From Marininema halotolerans (GTDB lineage: Bacteria > Bacillota > Bacilli > Thermoactinomycetales > DSM-45169), in the NCBI RefSeq assembly GCF_900116235.1, contig NZ_FPAA01000007.1:62001-126000 (forward strand): DNA of 64,000 nt. The letters run 5' to 3'. The notes beneath the pieces are model-generated. The model ran no database searches. It had not been told where the DNA came from and saw only the letters and a list, made by a program, of their open reading frames with translations. Positions 32,917-42,499 of the stretch are shown here, piece after piece. A program made the translations under genes and the position numbers. Numbering within the stretch: the first letter of the stretch is position 1; every line of letters starts with the position of its first letter.

Positions 32917-35900
32917 ATGAAATCTCATTGGGTAAAGAAACTTTCATGGGTGAGTATTATCGTCATTATCTCCATGTGTGGAGCAACGTTACTACCCGAC
33001 TATCAAGAGGCATATGCTGCTCAAAAAGAGCTCGATGAAAAGATCGCCCATAAAGAAGAGATTGTGGATCTTCGCACTGAGAACTCTCGTACTTACGTGA
33101 AAGGCGATAATAGCTACGAAGTCGAAGAATACCTTGAACCGATTCATTATCAAGAAAAGGGTCAATGGAAAGAAATCGACAACAATGTCGAAACCGTCAA
33201 GACAAGTGAAGCGATGGAATCTAGCCTGCGGTTGGAAAACAAAGCAAATGAATACCGTGTAGGCTTTGCGGATAATAGCCAAGCGGGTCATCTTGTCCGT
33301 TTTCAATTAGATGATGCTTTCGTTCGTTTTGGAGTGGTGGATGGTCGTTCTGTGACTGCTACCAAACAAGAAAACGAAGTGACCTATGTGGGTGTCTATC
33401 CGGATACGGATCTCGTCTATCACACAGGCAGTACCGGGGTAAAGGAAGAATGGGTGCTACATAAGTCCCCAGAACAAAACACCTTATCTATGAAAATGGA
33501 TACCCATGGTGTTGAGGCGAAAAAACAAAAGGATGGCTCAATCAATTTTGTGGATGCGAAAGGAAAAACCACCTTTTCGATTCCACGCCCTTATATGATC
33601 GATAAAGACCTACGCTACTCGGGGGATGTGCAATACGAGATTCGTCAGGAAGGAGATATCACGTATCTCGATTTACAGCTCGATGAAAAGTGGTTGAAGG
33701 ATCCGGAGCGTGCTTATCCGGTATCGGTTGACCCCTCCATCGTCATGGAAGGTGCCGCACCCACTAAGGATACCTTTGTTGGCACAAAAGAACCGACGAC
33801 CTCCTATGGGGCGCTCACCTATCTCACGGTTGGAAATAACCCCGATCATGGGACAAGCCGGGCATTTCTTAAATTTCACCTCGAGTCCCTCCTCAGTGGA
33901 GCCTCCATTTCTTCTGCAAAATTAAGTTTGTATGAAACGAATGCAGACACCACAGCGGCGATCGAGAATGTGTATCCTGTGACCGGAACCTGGCCTTCAC
34001 CCTTTACTTGGGAGAGCCAACCGGCTATTGGAAAGTTACTGACTAGCCAAACGATCAAGGGAGCTGGATGGTACGATTTTGACCTGACTTCCTTAACCAA
34101 GGAATGGTACAGTGGGCAGACGGCCAACGAAGGGGTCTCCTTACGCCATAAAACGGAGTCGGAGAATCGCAAATCCTACTTCTCCAGTGACTACACGAAC
34201 GATCTAACGAAATTGCCGAAGCTTACCGTGCAATATAATATTGAACCACTGGGTCAAGAAGCGTTCTGGACCACAACGGCTTCCAATGTAAATACCTACA
34301 ATGGAAACTTCTTCGTACCCGAGACGGACATTAATGTTCCTGGGCGGGGCGTTGCAGGAGAAATCAGTCGTTCGTACAATAGCCGCGCCAATCAAGCGGG
34401 TATCTTTGGTTATGGTTGGACCAGTAACCTTGAGCAACGCTTGACCGATAGTGGAGATGGACCGATCCGCTATACCGATGGGGATGGAACCGTCCATGTT
34501 TTTGCCCTGAAATCAGACGGGTCCTATGTCTCACCACCTGGGCTGAACTATGATCTCGAAAAAAGTGGTAGCGATTACAACTTAACCACTCCCGATGATA
34601 CTGTCCTACAGTTTGACTCAACGGGTCACCTTGTTAAAATAACAGATTCCAATAAGAACGTCATGTCAATTCAGTATACCGATGGTACACCGACAACCAT
34701 CACTGATGCTTCCGGCAGAACCATCGGTCTCACTTACAACAGTGATCACCGAGTAGTCAAAGCCAGCGATCCGGCCAAACGTACCACCGAATACGGATAT
34801 GATAGTGATGGTAACTTAACAACCGTTACCAAAAAGGATGCTGCAGGGAAAGAACTGGTGAAGACCACCTATGGGTATGATGCATCTCATAACATGACAT
34901 CGATGCAAGATCCCAATGGAAATAAACGCTCCGTAGAGTATGATAGTCAGGATCGCGTCAGCCAATTTTCTCAGCCCCTTACCGTGGATGGTGAGAAAAA
35001 GGAAGCGACCAACACCTATTCCTACGATGCGTTAAATAAAATTACGACGGTGAAGAATCCCAAGGGAACGCCTACGGTATATACGCACAACGAATATGGA
35101 AACGTGGTACAAATCACCCAGGATCCCAATGGACTCAATCAAAAACAAAGCTTTACCTACAACGATCAGAATGAGTTAATCAATGAGAAGGATGCCAACG
35201 CCAATGCTAAGGGGAGTAGTGCGACTTACAACTACACCTACGATGAGAATGGCAACTTGACCAGTGTCACCAATCCCCTAGGGGAGAAGAGCACGACGGA
35301 ATACGATGACAACAACAACCCGATTAAAGAAACCGATGCCAAGGGGAATACGACCACCACCGAGTACGATGAGGATAACAACCCTACATCGACAACGGAT
35401 GCATTGGAAAAATCTTCTGCACAAAAATACGATAGCGATGGCAACCTGACCAAGGAAACCGCGATGATGAGCCCAGGTCAGAACCTAGCCCCTAATGGTA
35501 GTTTTGAGCTTGATAAAAGTGATAGTGGTTGGCCAGATGGCTGGTACCAGACTACCGATAGCGGGGATAAGCCAGTAAGCTGGTCGGACACAGGTCTATC
35601 TGTCGAAGGAGTCACCCTTGGGAAGAAGAAGATGGAAATCGTGGATCCCAAGGAAGACACGATCATTGGTATAAGTGAAAAAATCCCCTATGATGCGAAA
35701 CAAACGTATATTGCCAGTGGCTACGTCGAGACGAAGGATGCCAAAGGGATTGCCGGTATTCAGGCCACCGGCTATGATAAAGATGGCAAAATCACGCTTC
35801 GGATTAAGTCCAATGAAATATCAGGGACACAAGGACCGACCCGCCCCCATGCAGTGGTGGAACCTGGAGCATTTCCTTCCACTACGACGGAATTTCGTAT

Positions 35901-38451
35901 CCGGGCCTATGCCTTTGATAACGATGGGAAGCGAGAAGGAACCTATCGTTTTGACGGCCTCCAAGTGGAAGAAGGGTATTACGGAGCCTATAACCTGATT
36001 GAAAACGGCGGGTTAGAACGAAATGACGACCCGGTGGATGATATTCCAGACCGCTGGTATCTAGCAGGGGACATTGAATCTGCTGATGGTTTAGACTCCA
36101 CACAACAACATGAGGGAAGTACGTCTGTTAAGTTGACAGGGAATGCAAGTAAATGGAAGACCTTGCGCCAAGATCTCCCGATCCAAGGGAAAGCAGGCAC
36201 TACCTTGACCGTATCGGGCTTCTCCAAAGTGAGCAACCCTGATCCGAATGGTGGTATTTACGGATACGTAATCGAGACTTACAAAGACGGGTTGCTTGGA
36301 TCCAGTAAACAAGAAACCTTCGCCCTCAACTTTGATAAGTCCAAGTCCCACGATTGGCAGCATCAAGCAGAGCAGATTAAGACGACGAAGGACTTTGATA
36401 AGGTCATCGTCTACTACGAGTATAGTAAGCAAGCAGGAACCGCTTGGTTTGACACGGCAAAGGTATTCCCAGGTTCGGTGACGACCACTTATCAGTATGA
36501 CGACAAAGGGAATTATGAGACGAAGAGCACCGACCCAGAAGGACGAACCTCGGAATCGACCTACGATGCAGTAGGCAACGTGACGAGTGAAAAACAAGGA
36601 AGCGATACCACCGGGTTTGCCTATGATGGCTTAAACCGTCTCACCAAGGTCACCGATGCCAAAGGCAAGGAAACCAGTTACACCTATGATGCCAATGGCA
36701 ACAAAACGAAGGTGACCAATGCCCGCGGGAAAGAAACCACTACGACCTACAATGAGATGGATCAGGTGAGCAAGATCACCGATGCCCTTGGTAAGTCCGT
36801 TCTCTTCGCCTATGATCTCAATGGCAATCAGACGAAGATGACCCAGCCCAATGGCGATACTGTCTCCACCAGTTATGATGCGGTGGATCGCCCCTCTTCG
36901 GTCTCCTACAATGGCGCGAAGAAGTACTCCTTTGGCTATGATGCCAATGGCAATATCACCAAGGAAACCGATGAAGCGAAGAATGAATCCACAACCTTCA
37001 CCTATGATGCAGACAATAAATTGACAACGGTGACGGAGCTAAACAACAACCAAACGGACTACACCTATGATAAAAACGGCAATGTCACGGAGCGGAAACT
37101 GACTGCTGGTAGCACTTCCATCACCCAGGGCTATGGTTACGATGCTAATGATCAACTCACCCAGGTGAAGGAAGATGGAAAGAATCGCGCTCGCTATACC
37201 TATGATGAAAATGATCGCATCGCAAGCCGTAAGAATGAAGACGGTACCGTCAGCCTTTATCACTATAACGGGGCAGGTGACTTGACCCAGCAGGTGATCT
37301 TAGGTACCGATGGTGAAGAGCGAGATTCCCTCACCTACACCTACGATGCCAAAGGCAACATCACCCAGGTGAAGAGCTCCCAGGGCACGACATCCTATGC
37401 CTATGATGCTTTGGAGCAACTAACGAAAGAAACCCTTCCTGACGGTACCGTCACCAGCTATACCTACGATGCCACAGGTAACCGTCTCACGAAAACGGTG
37501 ACCAAGGATGGAAACAGCACCACCACGAACTATACCTATGACGATGCGGACCAGATGACTCAGGTGAATGGTAAGGACTACACCTATGATAAGAATGGGA
37601 ACCTGATCGATGATGGAAAGCGCACCTACACTTACGATGCAGAGAACCGACTGACTGCAGTGAAGGAAGGAGCTAAGACCCTCGCTAGTTATACGTACCG
37701 GGCAGACGGCATGCGTAAGTCGATGACAACCGACTCTGGAACATTGGTTTTCCACTATGATGAGGATAACAATGTCACCTATGAGACAGACAAGGATGGT
37801 AAGGTCGTAGCGAGCTATACCTATGGAGCCAATGGTGAATTGGTCAGCATGACCCGGGATGGGAAGGCGTACTACTACGAGACTAACTATCGCGGGGATG
37901 TAACAGCCTTAACTGATTCCAATGGCGAAGAAGTAGCCTCCTATGAGTATGATACCTTTGGGAATCTAGTAAAGAAGACTGGGGATGTAGAGAACCCTTA
38001 TCGTTATGCAGGGTATCGGTATGATGAGGTAACGGGACTCTATTATTTGCAGAGTCGGTACTATAGTGCTGAGGCTGGACGATTTTTGACTAGAGATACG
38101 TTTAAGGGATTTGAAAATGATCCATTAAGTATGAATCAATATACCTATTCCTTTGGAAATCCAGTAATGTATATGGATCCAGATGGACATTATGCAGCGG
38201 TTGCAGTATATTTCATACCTGGTATTGGGGAAGTTGCGATGCTAGTTTCAGTGGCCGCATTACTAGGTTATGGAGCATACTATCTGTATACTAAAAGAGG
38301 ACCTGTTGGCAGGGCTAATAGAAAAAAACAAGGTAGAGAAGTGAATGAAAAAAAACGGAAAAACAAAGATTTCAAATCGAGAAGTAACAAAAAACCAAAT
38401 AGAGAAATGAAAAAACATACTCCATCGAGAAGTCATCGAAGAAAAAGATAG
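32917..38451 (+). CDS. RHS/YD-repeat wall-associated polymorphic toxin (WapA-like)
   Basis: An 1844-residue exported protein. The signal peptide ends near 'EAYA-A'. Residues ~270-441 form a DNRLRE-type beta domain ('KDTFVGTKEPTTSYG', 'ISSAKLSLYETNAD', 'GVSLRHK'). A DUF6531-like start of the shell follows (~466, 'DINVPGRGVAGEISRSYNSRANQAGIFGYGW'). YD repeats fill ~575-850 and ~1190-1715, interrupted by two carbohydrate-binding-like modules (~852-1190). The RHS core ends with 'RYAGYRYDEVTGLYYLQSRYYSAEAGRFLTRDTF' and 'PDGH' (~1755). The last ~90 residues are the variable tip: a hydrophobic segment then a Lys/Arg-rich tail ('NRKKQGREVNEKKRKN'). The tip is AT-rich whereas the body is not, as expected for exchangeable toxin ends. 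Toxin activity is not identifiable. Confidence 0.92.
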   Translation: MKSHWVKKLSWVSIIVIISMCGATLLPDYQEAYAAQKELDEKIAHKEEIVDLRTENSRTYVKGDNSYEVEEYLEPIHYQEKGQWKEIDNNVETVKTSEAMESSLRLENKANEYRVGFADNSQAGHLVRFQLDDAFVRFGVVDGRSVTATKQENEVTYVGVYPDTDLVYHTGSTGVKEEWVLHKSPEQNTLSMKMDTHGVEAKKQKDGSINFVDAKGKTTFSIPRPYMIDKDLRYSGDVQYEIRQEGDITYLDLQLDEKWLKDPERAYPVSVDPSIVMEGAAPTKDTFVGTKEPTTSYGALTYLTVGNNPDHGTSRAFLKFHLESLLSGASISSAKLSLYETNADTTAAIENVYPVTGTWPSPFTWESQPAIGKLLTSQTIKGAGWYDFDLTSLTKEWYSGQTANEGVSLRHKTESENRKSYFSSDYTNDLTKLPKLTVQYNIEPLGQEAFWTTTASNVNTYNGNFFVPETDINVPGRGVAGEISRSYNSRANQAGIFGYGWTSNLEQRLTDSGDGPIRYTDGDGTVHVFALKSDGSYVSPPGLNYDLEKSGSDYNLTTPDDTVLQFDSTGHLVKITDSNKNVMSIQYTDGTPTTITDASGRTIGLTYNSDHRVVKASDPAKRTTEYGYDSDGNLTTVTKKDAAGKELVKTTYGYDASHNMTSMQDPNGNKRSVEYDSQDRVSQFSQPLTVDGEKKEATNTYSYDALNKITTVKNPKGTPTVYTHNEYGNVVQITQDPNGLNQKQSFTYNDQNELINEKDANANAKGSSATYNYTYDENGNLTSVTNPLGEKSTTEYDDNNNPIKETDAKGNTTTTEYDEDNNPTSTTDALEKSSAQKYDSDGNLTKETAMMSPGQNLAPNGSFELDKSDSGWPDGWYQTTDSGDKPVSWSDTGLSVEGVTLGKKKMEIVDPKEDTIIGISEKIPYDAKQTYIASGYVETKDAKGIAGIQATGYDKDGKITLRIKSNEISGTQGPTRPHAVVEPGAFPSTTTEFRIRAYAFDNDGKREGTYRFDGLQVEEGYYGAYNLIENGGLERNDDPVDDIPDRWYLAGDIESADGLDSTQQHEGSTSVKLTGNASKWKTLRQDLPIQGKAGTTLTVSGFSKVSNPDPNGGIYGYVIETYKDGLLGSSKQETFALNFDKSKSHDWQHQAEQIKTTKDFDKVIVYYEYSKQAGTAWFDTAKVFPGSVTTTYQYDDKGNYETKSTDPEGRTSESTYDAVGNVTSEKQGSDTTGFAYDGLNRLTKVTDAKGKETSYTYDANGNKTKVTNARGKETTTTYNEMDQVSKITDALGKSVLFAYDLNGNQTKMTQPNGDTVSTSYDAVDRPSSVSYNGAKKYSFGYDANGNITKETDEAKNESTTFTYDADNKLTTVTELNNNQTDYTYDKNGNVTERKLTAGSTSITQGYGYDANDQLTQVKEDGKNRARYTYDENDRIASRKNEDGTVSLYHYNGAGDLTQQVILGTDGEERDSLTYTYDAKGNITQVKSSQGTTSYAYDALEQLTKETLPDGTVTSYTYDATGNRLTKTVTKDGNSTTTNYTYDDADQMTQVNGKDYTYDKNGNLIDDGKRTYTYDAENRLTAVKEGAKTLASYTYRADGMRKSMTTDSGTLVFHYDEDNNVTYETDKDGKVVASYTYGANGELVSMTRDGKAYYYETNYRGDVTALTDSNGEEVASYEYDTFGNLVKKTGDVENPYRYAGYRYDEVTGLYYLQSRYYSAEAGRFLTRDTFKGFENDPLSMNQYTYSFGNPVMYMDPDGHYAAVAVYFIPGIGEVAMLVSVAALLGYGAYYLYTKRGPVGRANRKKQGREVNEKKRKNKDFKSRSNKKPNREMKKHTPSRSHRRKR

Positions 38452-38524
38452 ATACTTTGATTTTATTTTTAATAGAGGTATAGTCAAGAACTATACCTCT
38501 TAACTATAAGGAGGTAATATTTTT

Positions 38525-39652
38525 ATGCAATATAGGAGAATAGGATTATATACAAGAAGTTACGGTGTTCAGGATCAATTTAAAGTACCTCTTCAATTGT
38601 TTGCAGTATGGTTAAGGAAAAAACGATCTTTTCCAATTAGAGTAGTGGCTTATTTATATAAGGAAGAATTTATCATTAATAAAAAAGGGGAAAAAGTAGT
38701 TGGATTATTTTTCGCACCCGATGATAAAAATGAAGAGCCTTATATTAAAATTGCTACAGGGGATTTTCAAAATATAGATTTTGACTGTGAAGAAGGAATG
38801 GAGATTTATTCTTATTTACAAGTTTTCGCGCACGAAATTGTTCATTACGAACAATGGATAAATGATCAGCCTTTTAATGAAGAAGAGGCAGATGTGAAGT
38901 CGGAAGAAATGGTCTATAAGTTTATTGATGATATATGTAATGATATCGATCATATGAGTGATCATGTGACCAAAATGAATCTAGATAAATTAGTAAAACT
39001 ATATAACGTAGAATTATTGGATATTAAACTAGCAGTGATTGATTCTCTCGCTTATTTTAGTTATTACAATAACGCTAAAAAAATGTTATTGAAGTGCACG
39101 CAAAGTAGCAACATGAAAATAAGATACTATTCGTTTTGTTCATTAATAAATTTTGAAGGTAACGATGTAGTTGAAGCAGGAATTAAAGGGCTTAAAGACG
39201 CAGAAGAAATGGTGAGGATTTATGCTGCACAGTGTTTGGGGTTTACAGCAATAGGGAACTCCGGTGTTGTTGAACATTTGATCTGTGCTTTAAGCGATTC
39301 TAACTCAGATGTTCGAGGATACGCAGGTGCTTCATTAGGGAAATTAGGTGCGCATTCAAGTATAAATGGACTAAGAAAAAAAGCAGAATGTGAAGTTTCT
39401 GATCACGCTCGATTAAGGATGAATTACGGATTATTTTGCTTGGGAGATAGAAGTATGTTATCGAATATTTTTTTATTTTTAAGCCATATCGATTCAGCTG
39501 TGCGTATGTCAGCTGTCGATTATTTAGGACAGATAGAAGATGTGGATGATGAAATAATTATAAATAAACTAGAGTCGGCACTGATAAACGAACGAGATGA
39601 AGAAATTATAAATGAGATACTAGATTTAATAAAAAGGAAAAAAACGTCTTAA
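38525..39652 (+). CDS. HExxH metalloprotease-like domain fused to HEAT repeats; gene next to the RHS tip
   Basis: A 375-residue soluble protein with a strong AAGGAGGT site. The N-terminal ~150 residues hold 'VFAHEIVHYEQW' (HEIVH, 103-107) and a downstream 'NEEEAD' (~118-123), the layout of an ImmA/SprT-like gluzincin with a Glu third ligand. From ~165 on, HEAT-like helical repeats appear ('DAEEMVRIYAAQCLGFTAIG', 'DSNSDVRGYAGASLGKLGAHSSINGL', 'HIDSAVRMSAVDYLGQIEDVDDE'). There is no signal peptide. It is the first gene after the toxin tip and shares its AT-richness, so it is the prime candidate for the cognate immunity protein. HEAT repeats are used in other immunity proteins; the fused protease-like domain is unusual. 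Function is inferred. Confidence 0.7.
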   Translation: MQYRRIGLYTRSYGVQDQFKVPLQLFAVWLRKKRSFPIRVVAYLYKEEFIINKKGEKVVGLFFAPDDKNEEPYIKIATGDFQNIDFDCEEGMEIYSYLQVFAHEIVHYEQWINDQPFNEEEADVKSEEMVYKFIDDICNDIDHMSDHVTKMNLDKLVKLYNVELLDIKLAVIDSLAYFSYYNNAKKMLLKCTQSSNMKIRYYSFCSLINFEGNDVVEAGIKGLKDAEEMVRIYAAQCLGFTAIGNSGVVEHLICALSDSNSDVRGYAGASLGKLGAHSSINGLRKKAECEVSDHARLRMNYGLFCLGDRSMLSNIFLFLSHIDSAVRMSAVDYLGQIEDVDDEIIINKLESALINERDEEIINEILDLIKRKKTS

Positions 39653-39717
39653 GGGATAATGATTAGCACCTTTTAGTAGTTACAGAACCACAGTTTTAAG
39701 ACCATGGTTAATGAATG

Positions 39718-40838
39718 CTATGACTATGATGAAAATGATTGCATCGCAAGCCGTAAGAACGAAGACGGCACCGTCATCAGCTATAATACGATGCCACTGG
39801 CAATCGTCTAACGAAAACGGTGACCAAGGATGGAAACAGCACTACCACGAACTATACCTATGACGATGCTGACCAGATGACCCAGGTGAATGGTAAGGAC
39901 TATACCTATGATAAGAATGGGAACCTGATCGATGATGGAAAGCGCACCTACACTTACGATGCAGAGAACCGACTGACTGCAGTGAAGGAAGGAGCTAAGA
40001 CCCTCGCTAGTTATACGTACCGGGCAGACGGCATGCGTAAGTCGATGACAACCGACTCTGGAACATTGGTTTCCACTATGATGAGGATAACAATGTCACC
40101 TATGAGACAGACAAGGATGGTAAGGTCGTAGCGAGCTATACCTATGGAGCCAATGGTGAATTGGTCAGCATGACCCGGGATGGGAAGGCGTACTACTACC
40201 ATACCAACTACCGTGGGGATGTAACGGCGCTAACGGATTCCACAGGAACAGAAGTAGCTACCTATGAGTATGATGCCTTCGGGAATCTTGTAAAAGAGAC
40301 CGGAGATGTGGACAACCCTTATCGGTATGCAGGTTATCGCTATGATGAAGTGACGGCGCTCTACTATTTGCAGAGTCGGTACTATAACCCGGAGATGGGC
40401 AGGTTTTTGACGAGGGATACCTTTGTAGGTGAGGAAAAAGATCCTTTAAGTCTAAATAAATACTCTTATGTAAGTAATAATCCAATAGCTTATGACGATC
40501 CTACTGGACATTTTATACCTGCATGGATAGTTACTGGACTTCTTATCGCTATTGGTGAAGCTGCTGCTGAATTTCTTTGGGATTACGGTTGGAAGTTTTG
40601 GAAGTGGCCAAAATGGAAATTTTGTAAAACGGTTGCTAAAAATTTTGCAATAGAATTAGGTGGAGCTGTTTTTCAAACTATCAAGGTTATAAGATGGGGG
40701 AAAAAAGTTTTTTGGCCAACCATAAAGAAAACATTCTCCCACAGGAAAAAGTATTATAAAGCAATTAAGACATTAAAATCTCGATTAAAAACTGAGATTA
40801 AAAAGCGCTGGCGTGTACTTAAAAAGTTCAGGAAATAA
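39718..40838 (+). pseudogene. Orphan RHS core plus alternative toxin tip, frameshifted
   Basis: A promoterless copy of the RHS core joined to a new tip. It begins with a piece like 37198-37252, then skips 201 bases and continues like 37441 onward. A one-base deletion in a T run (GGTTTCC versus GGTTTTCC, near 40071) breaks the frame. From 40161 the frame is open: YD repeats, 'RYAGYRYDEVTALYYLQSRYYNPEMGRFLTRDTF', 'DPTGH', and a ~110-residue tip, hydrophobic then very basic ('WKFWKWPKWKFCKTVAKN', 'RLKTEIKKRWRVLKKFRK'). No ribosome site precedes it. It is best read as a silent tip cassette available for recombination into the full gene. Confidence 0.8.
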
Positions 40839-40851
40839 TATATACAAAAAA

Positions 40852-40885
40852 TAGCAGCCTAGGTTAAATATACACTAGGCTGCTA
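40852..40885. terminator. Hairpin after the orphan tip
   Basis: TAGCAGCCTAG pairs with CTAGGCTGCTA. The T run lies on the minus side, so it is oriented as a minus-strand terminator; on the plus strand only A-rich sequence follows. Confidence 0.5.
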
Positions 40886-40910
40886 AAATAATAAAAAGGA
40901 ATTTGATAAC

Positions 40911-41141
40911 ATGAAAAGAAAAGAATTACTTTTGAATATAATTTTAGTAATGATAATGTTTTTAATATTACCTTTTGTGGAGTGTGTTTTTTTTGATTTA
41001 CTAAGTAATATGGGATTGAAATTATTTCCATACGGGGACTTTTATTATTTTTATAAACAAAACGCAAAACTTATGATAACTTTCTCTCTCTTTTTTATAC
41101 TATATCGATTAATTATTCATTTAAGGAATAGGTGGTTTTAA
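40911..41141 (+). CDS. Small membrane protein, candidate immunity protein for the orphan tip
   Basis: A 76-residue protein with two hydrophobic segments ('LLLNIILVMIMFLILPFVECVFF' and 'LMITFSLFFILYRLII') and basic ends. AAGGA lies about nine bases before the ATG. Its stop shares one base with the next start (TAATG). It directly follows a basic, hydrophobic toxin tip, the usual place of the immunity gene. No family is recognised. Confidence 0.55.
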   Translation: MKRKELLLNIILVMIMFLILPFVECVFFDLLSNMGLKLFPYGDFYYFYKQNAKLMITFSLFFILYRLIIHLRNRWF

Positions 41142-41410
41142 TGCAAAAAATAGAGCGAAAAGAAGTGGATATTTGTTTAAAAATAAAAGAAGTGGATGAT
41201 ATAATAGACGGAATTATCGAAATAGACTCTACTAATAAAAAAATTTCAATTGTAATATCGAATAATGAAAGTGAAAAAATAATAGAATTTATTCTATTGA
41301 ATAAAGACGAAAGGATGGGGTATCTATCTATAATGAGTATGTTAGTATTTCCTATTAGTATAATTGGTATTATCAAAATTTATCATTTAATTAAGGAGAT
41401 GTTTTTTTGA
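41141..41410 (+). CDS. Tail-anchored small protein, candidate immunity gene
   Basis: An 89-residue protein: soluble beta-rich N-terminal part ('ERKEVDICLKIKEVDDIIDGIIEIDSTNKKISIVISNN') and a single C-terminal membrane helix ('LSIMSMLVFPISIIGIIKIYHLI'). AGGTGG precedes ATG 41141, which overlaps the previous stop. It overlaps the next gene too, so three genes are coupled. Together with the next gene it seems to form a pair of related tail-anchored proteins. Confidence 0.55.
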   Translation: MQKIERKEVDICLKIKEVDDIIDGIIEIDSTNKKISIVISNNESEKIIEFILLNKDERMGYLSIMSMLVFPISIIGIIKIYHLIKEMFF

Positions 41411-41681
41411 TGAGTGAAATTAATTTAGAAATAAAAGATGATAATATTATTGTTAAATCTACAAAGAAAAAATATAATGAATTGATTGATGATTTTATAG
41501 AATTAAAAGAAACTGGAAAACCCTTTTCTATATATGATAAAGAAGAAAATATAGTTTTAAGGTTTTGTGTTGAACAAGAAAAAAAACGAGTGAATGTTTA
41601 CAATGGACTGTTTTTACAATAGAAACTATATTAATTTTATTTGGTCTGTATGCCATAATTGATTATTTAATTAATATTTGA
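41410..41681 (+). CDS. Tail-anchored small protein, frameshifted or made by -1 frameshifting
   Basis: The frame from ATG 41410 stops at 41622 after 70 residues, all soluble ('INLEIKDDNIIVKSTKKKYNELIDDFIELKETGKPF'). The -1 frame continues with a clean membrane helix ('VFTIETILILFGLYAIIDYLI') to a stop at 41681. The two frames join at an A8 run reading A AAA AAA C, a classic slippery heptamer. The joined product would be about 90 residues with soluble part plus C-terminal helix, exactly the layout of the preceding gene. Either a one-base deletion killed the gene or the ribosome shifts there. Confidence 0.5.
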
Positions 41682-41736
41682 CTGACATCTGGTTTTCCGT
41701 TCCAGAAAAGTAGCTAAAAAAAGGGGACTTTTATAA

Positions 41737-42009
41737 ATGGGGGTGCCCTATTCGGATAATAATGTTCGGGGGTTATTACACGTGGTTTATTTTCTTATTC
41801 ATGTTTTTTTAACAATAGTGGGGGTTGTCTTTATATATTGCGGATTTAAATATCATAAGGGTTCTGAAATAATGGATGTAGGTGATCCAATAGGGGAATT
41901 TATTGTACTATTATTGGCTCTCTTACCATGGTATGTAACTAAGGTATTCCTAATTGCCTTAGGTATTGTTTTTCTCATTTATTTAAATTTAAAAGTTTAT
42001 TCAGGTTAA
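41737..42009 (+). CDS. Small membrane protein (island)
   Basis: A 90-residue protein with hydrophobic segments at ~13-37 ('VYFLIHVFLTIVGVVFIYCGF'), ~50-65 and ~68-85, separated by a loop 'KYHKGSEIMDVGDPIGE'. AAGGGG lies about twelve bases before the ATG. Its general layout resembles the gene at 45725. Likely an immunity-type or orphan immunity gene; function unknown. Confidence 0.5.
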   Translation: MGVPYSDNNVRGLLHVVYFLIHVFLTIVGVVFIYCGFKYHKGSEIMDVGDPIGEFIVLLLALLPWYVTKVFLIALGIVFLIYLNLKVYSG

Positions 42010-42044
42010 TTATTATATAAATAACAGAAAAATAATGTCACGTC

Positions 42045-42450
42045 AATTTAGTATGCCGATGTACGCCAACTACGATCACCGAGTAGCCACTGCCACCGTT
42101 TCTGCGAAACGCACGGCTGAGTACGGGTATGATTACGAAGGTAATTTAACAACCGTTACCAAAAAGGATACTACGGGGAAAAGAACTGGCGATGTCGACC
42201 TATGGGTTTGATGCATCTGATATCATCACGTCGATGCAAGATCCCAATAGAAATAAACGTTCAGTAGAGTATGATCAGGATCGCGTTAGCCACTTCTCTC
42301 AGCTTCTTACCTTGGATGGGGAGAAAAAGAATGCTGTCGACACTTATTTTTACGATGCGTTAATTTAAATCACGACCGTGAAGAACCTCAAGGACGGTAT
42401 ATATGCACAACCAATATGAAAACGTGGTACAAATCACGGATTCCCCAAAA
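42045..42450 (+). pseudogene. Degenerate RHS fragment (YD region)
   Basis: About 400 bases align by eye with 34735-35115 of the full RHS gene (shared stretches such as TTTAACAACCGTTACCAAAA and CGATGCAAGATCCCAAT), but with many substitutions, in-frame stops and small deletions. It comes from the middle of the gene, not the tip, and has no AT-rich end. It shows that parts of older full-length copies persist here. Confidence 0.85.
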
Positions 42451-42499
42451 AACACTTATGAAAAATATTATAGATTTAATTTATCGGAGGTAAATTCGT

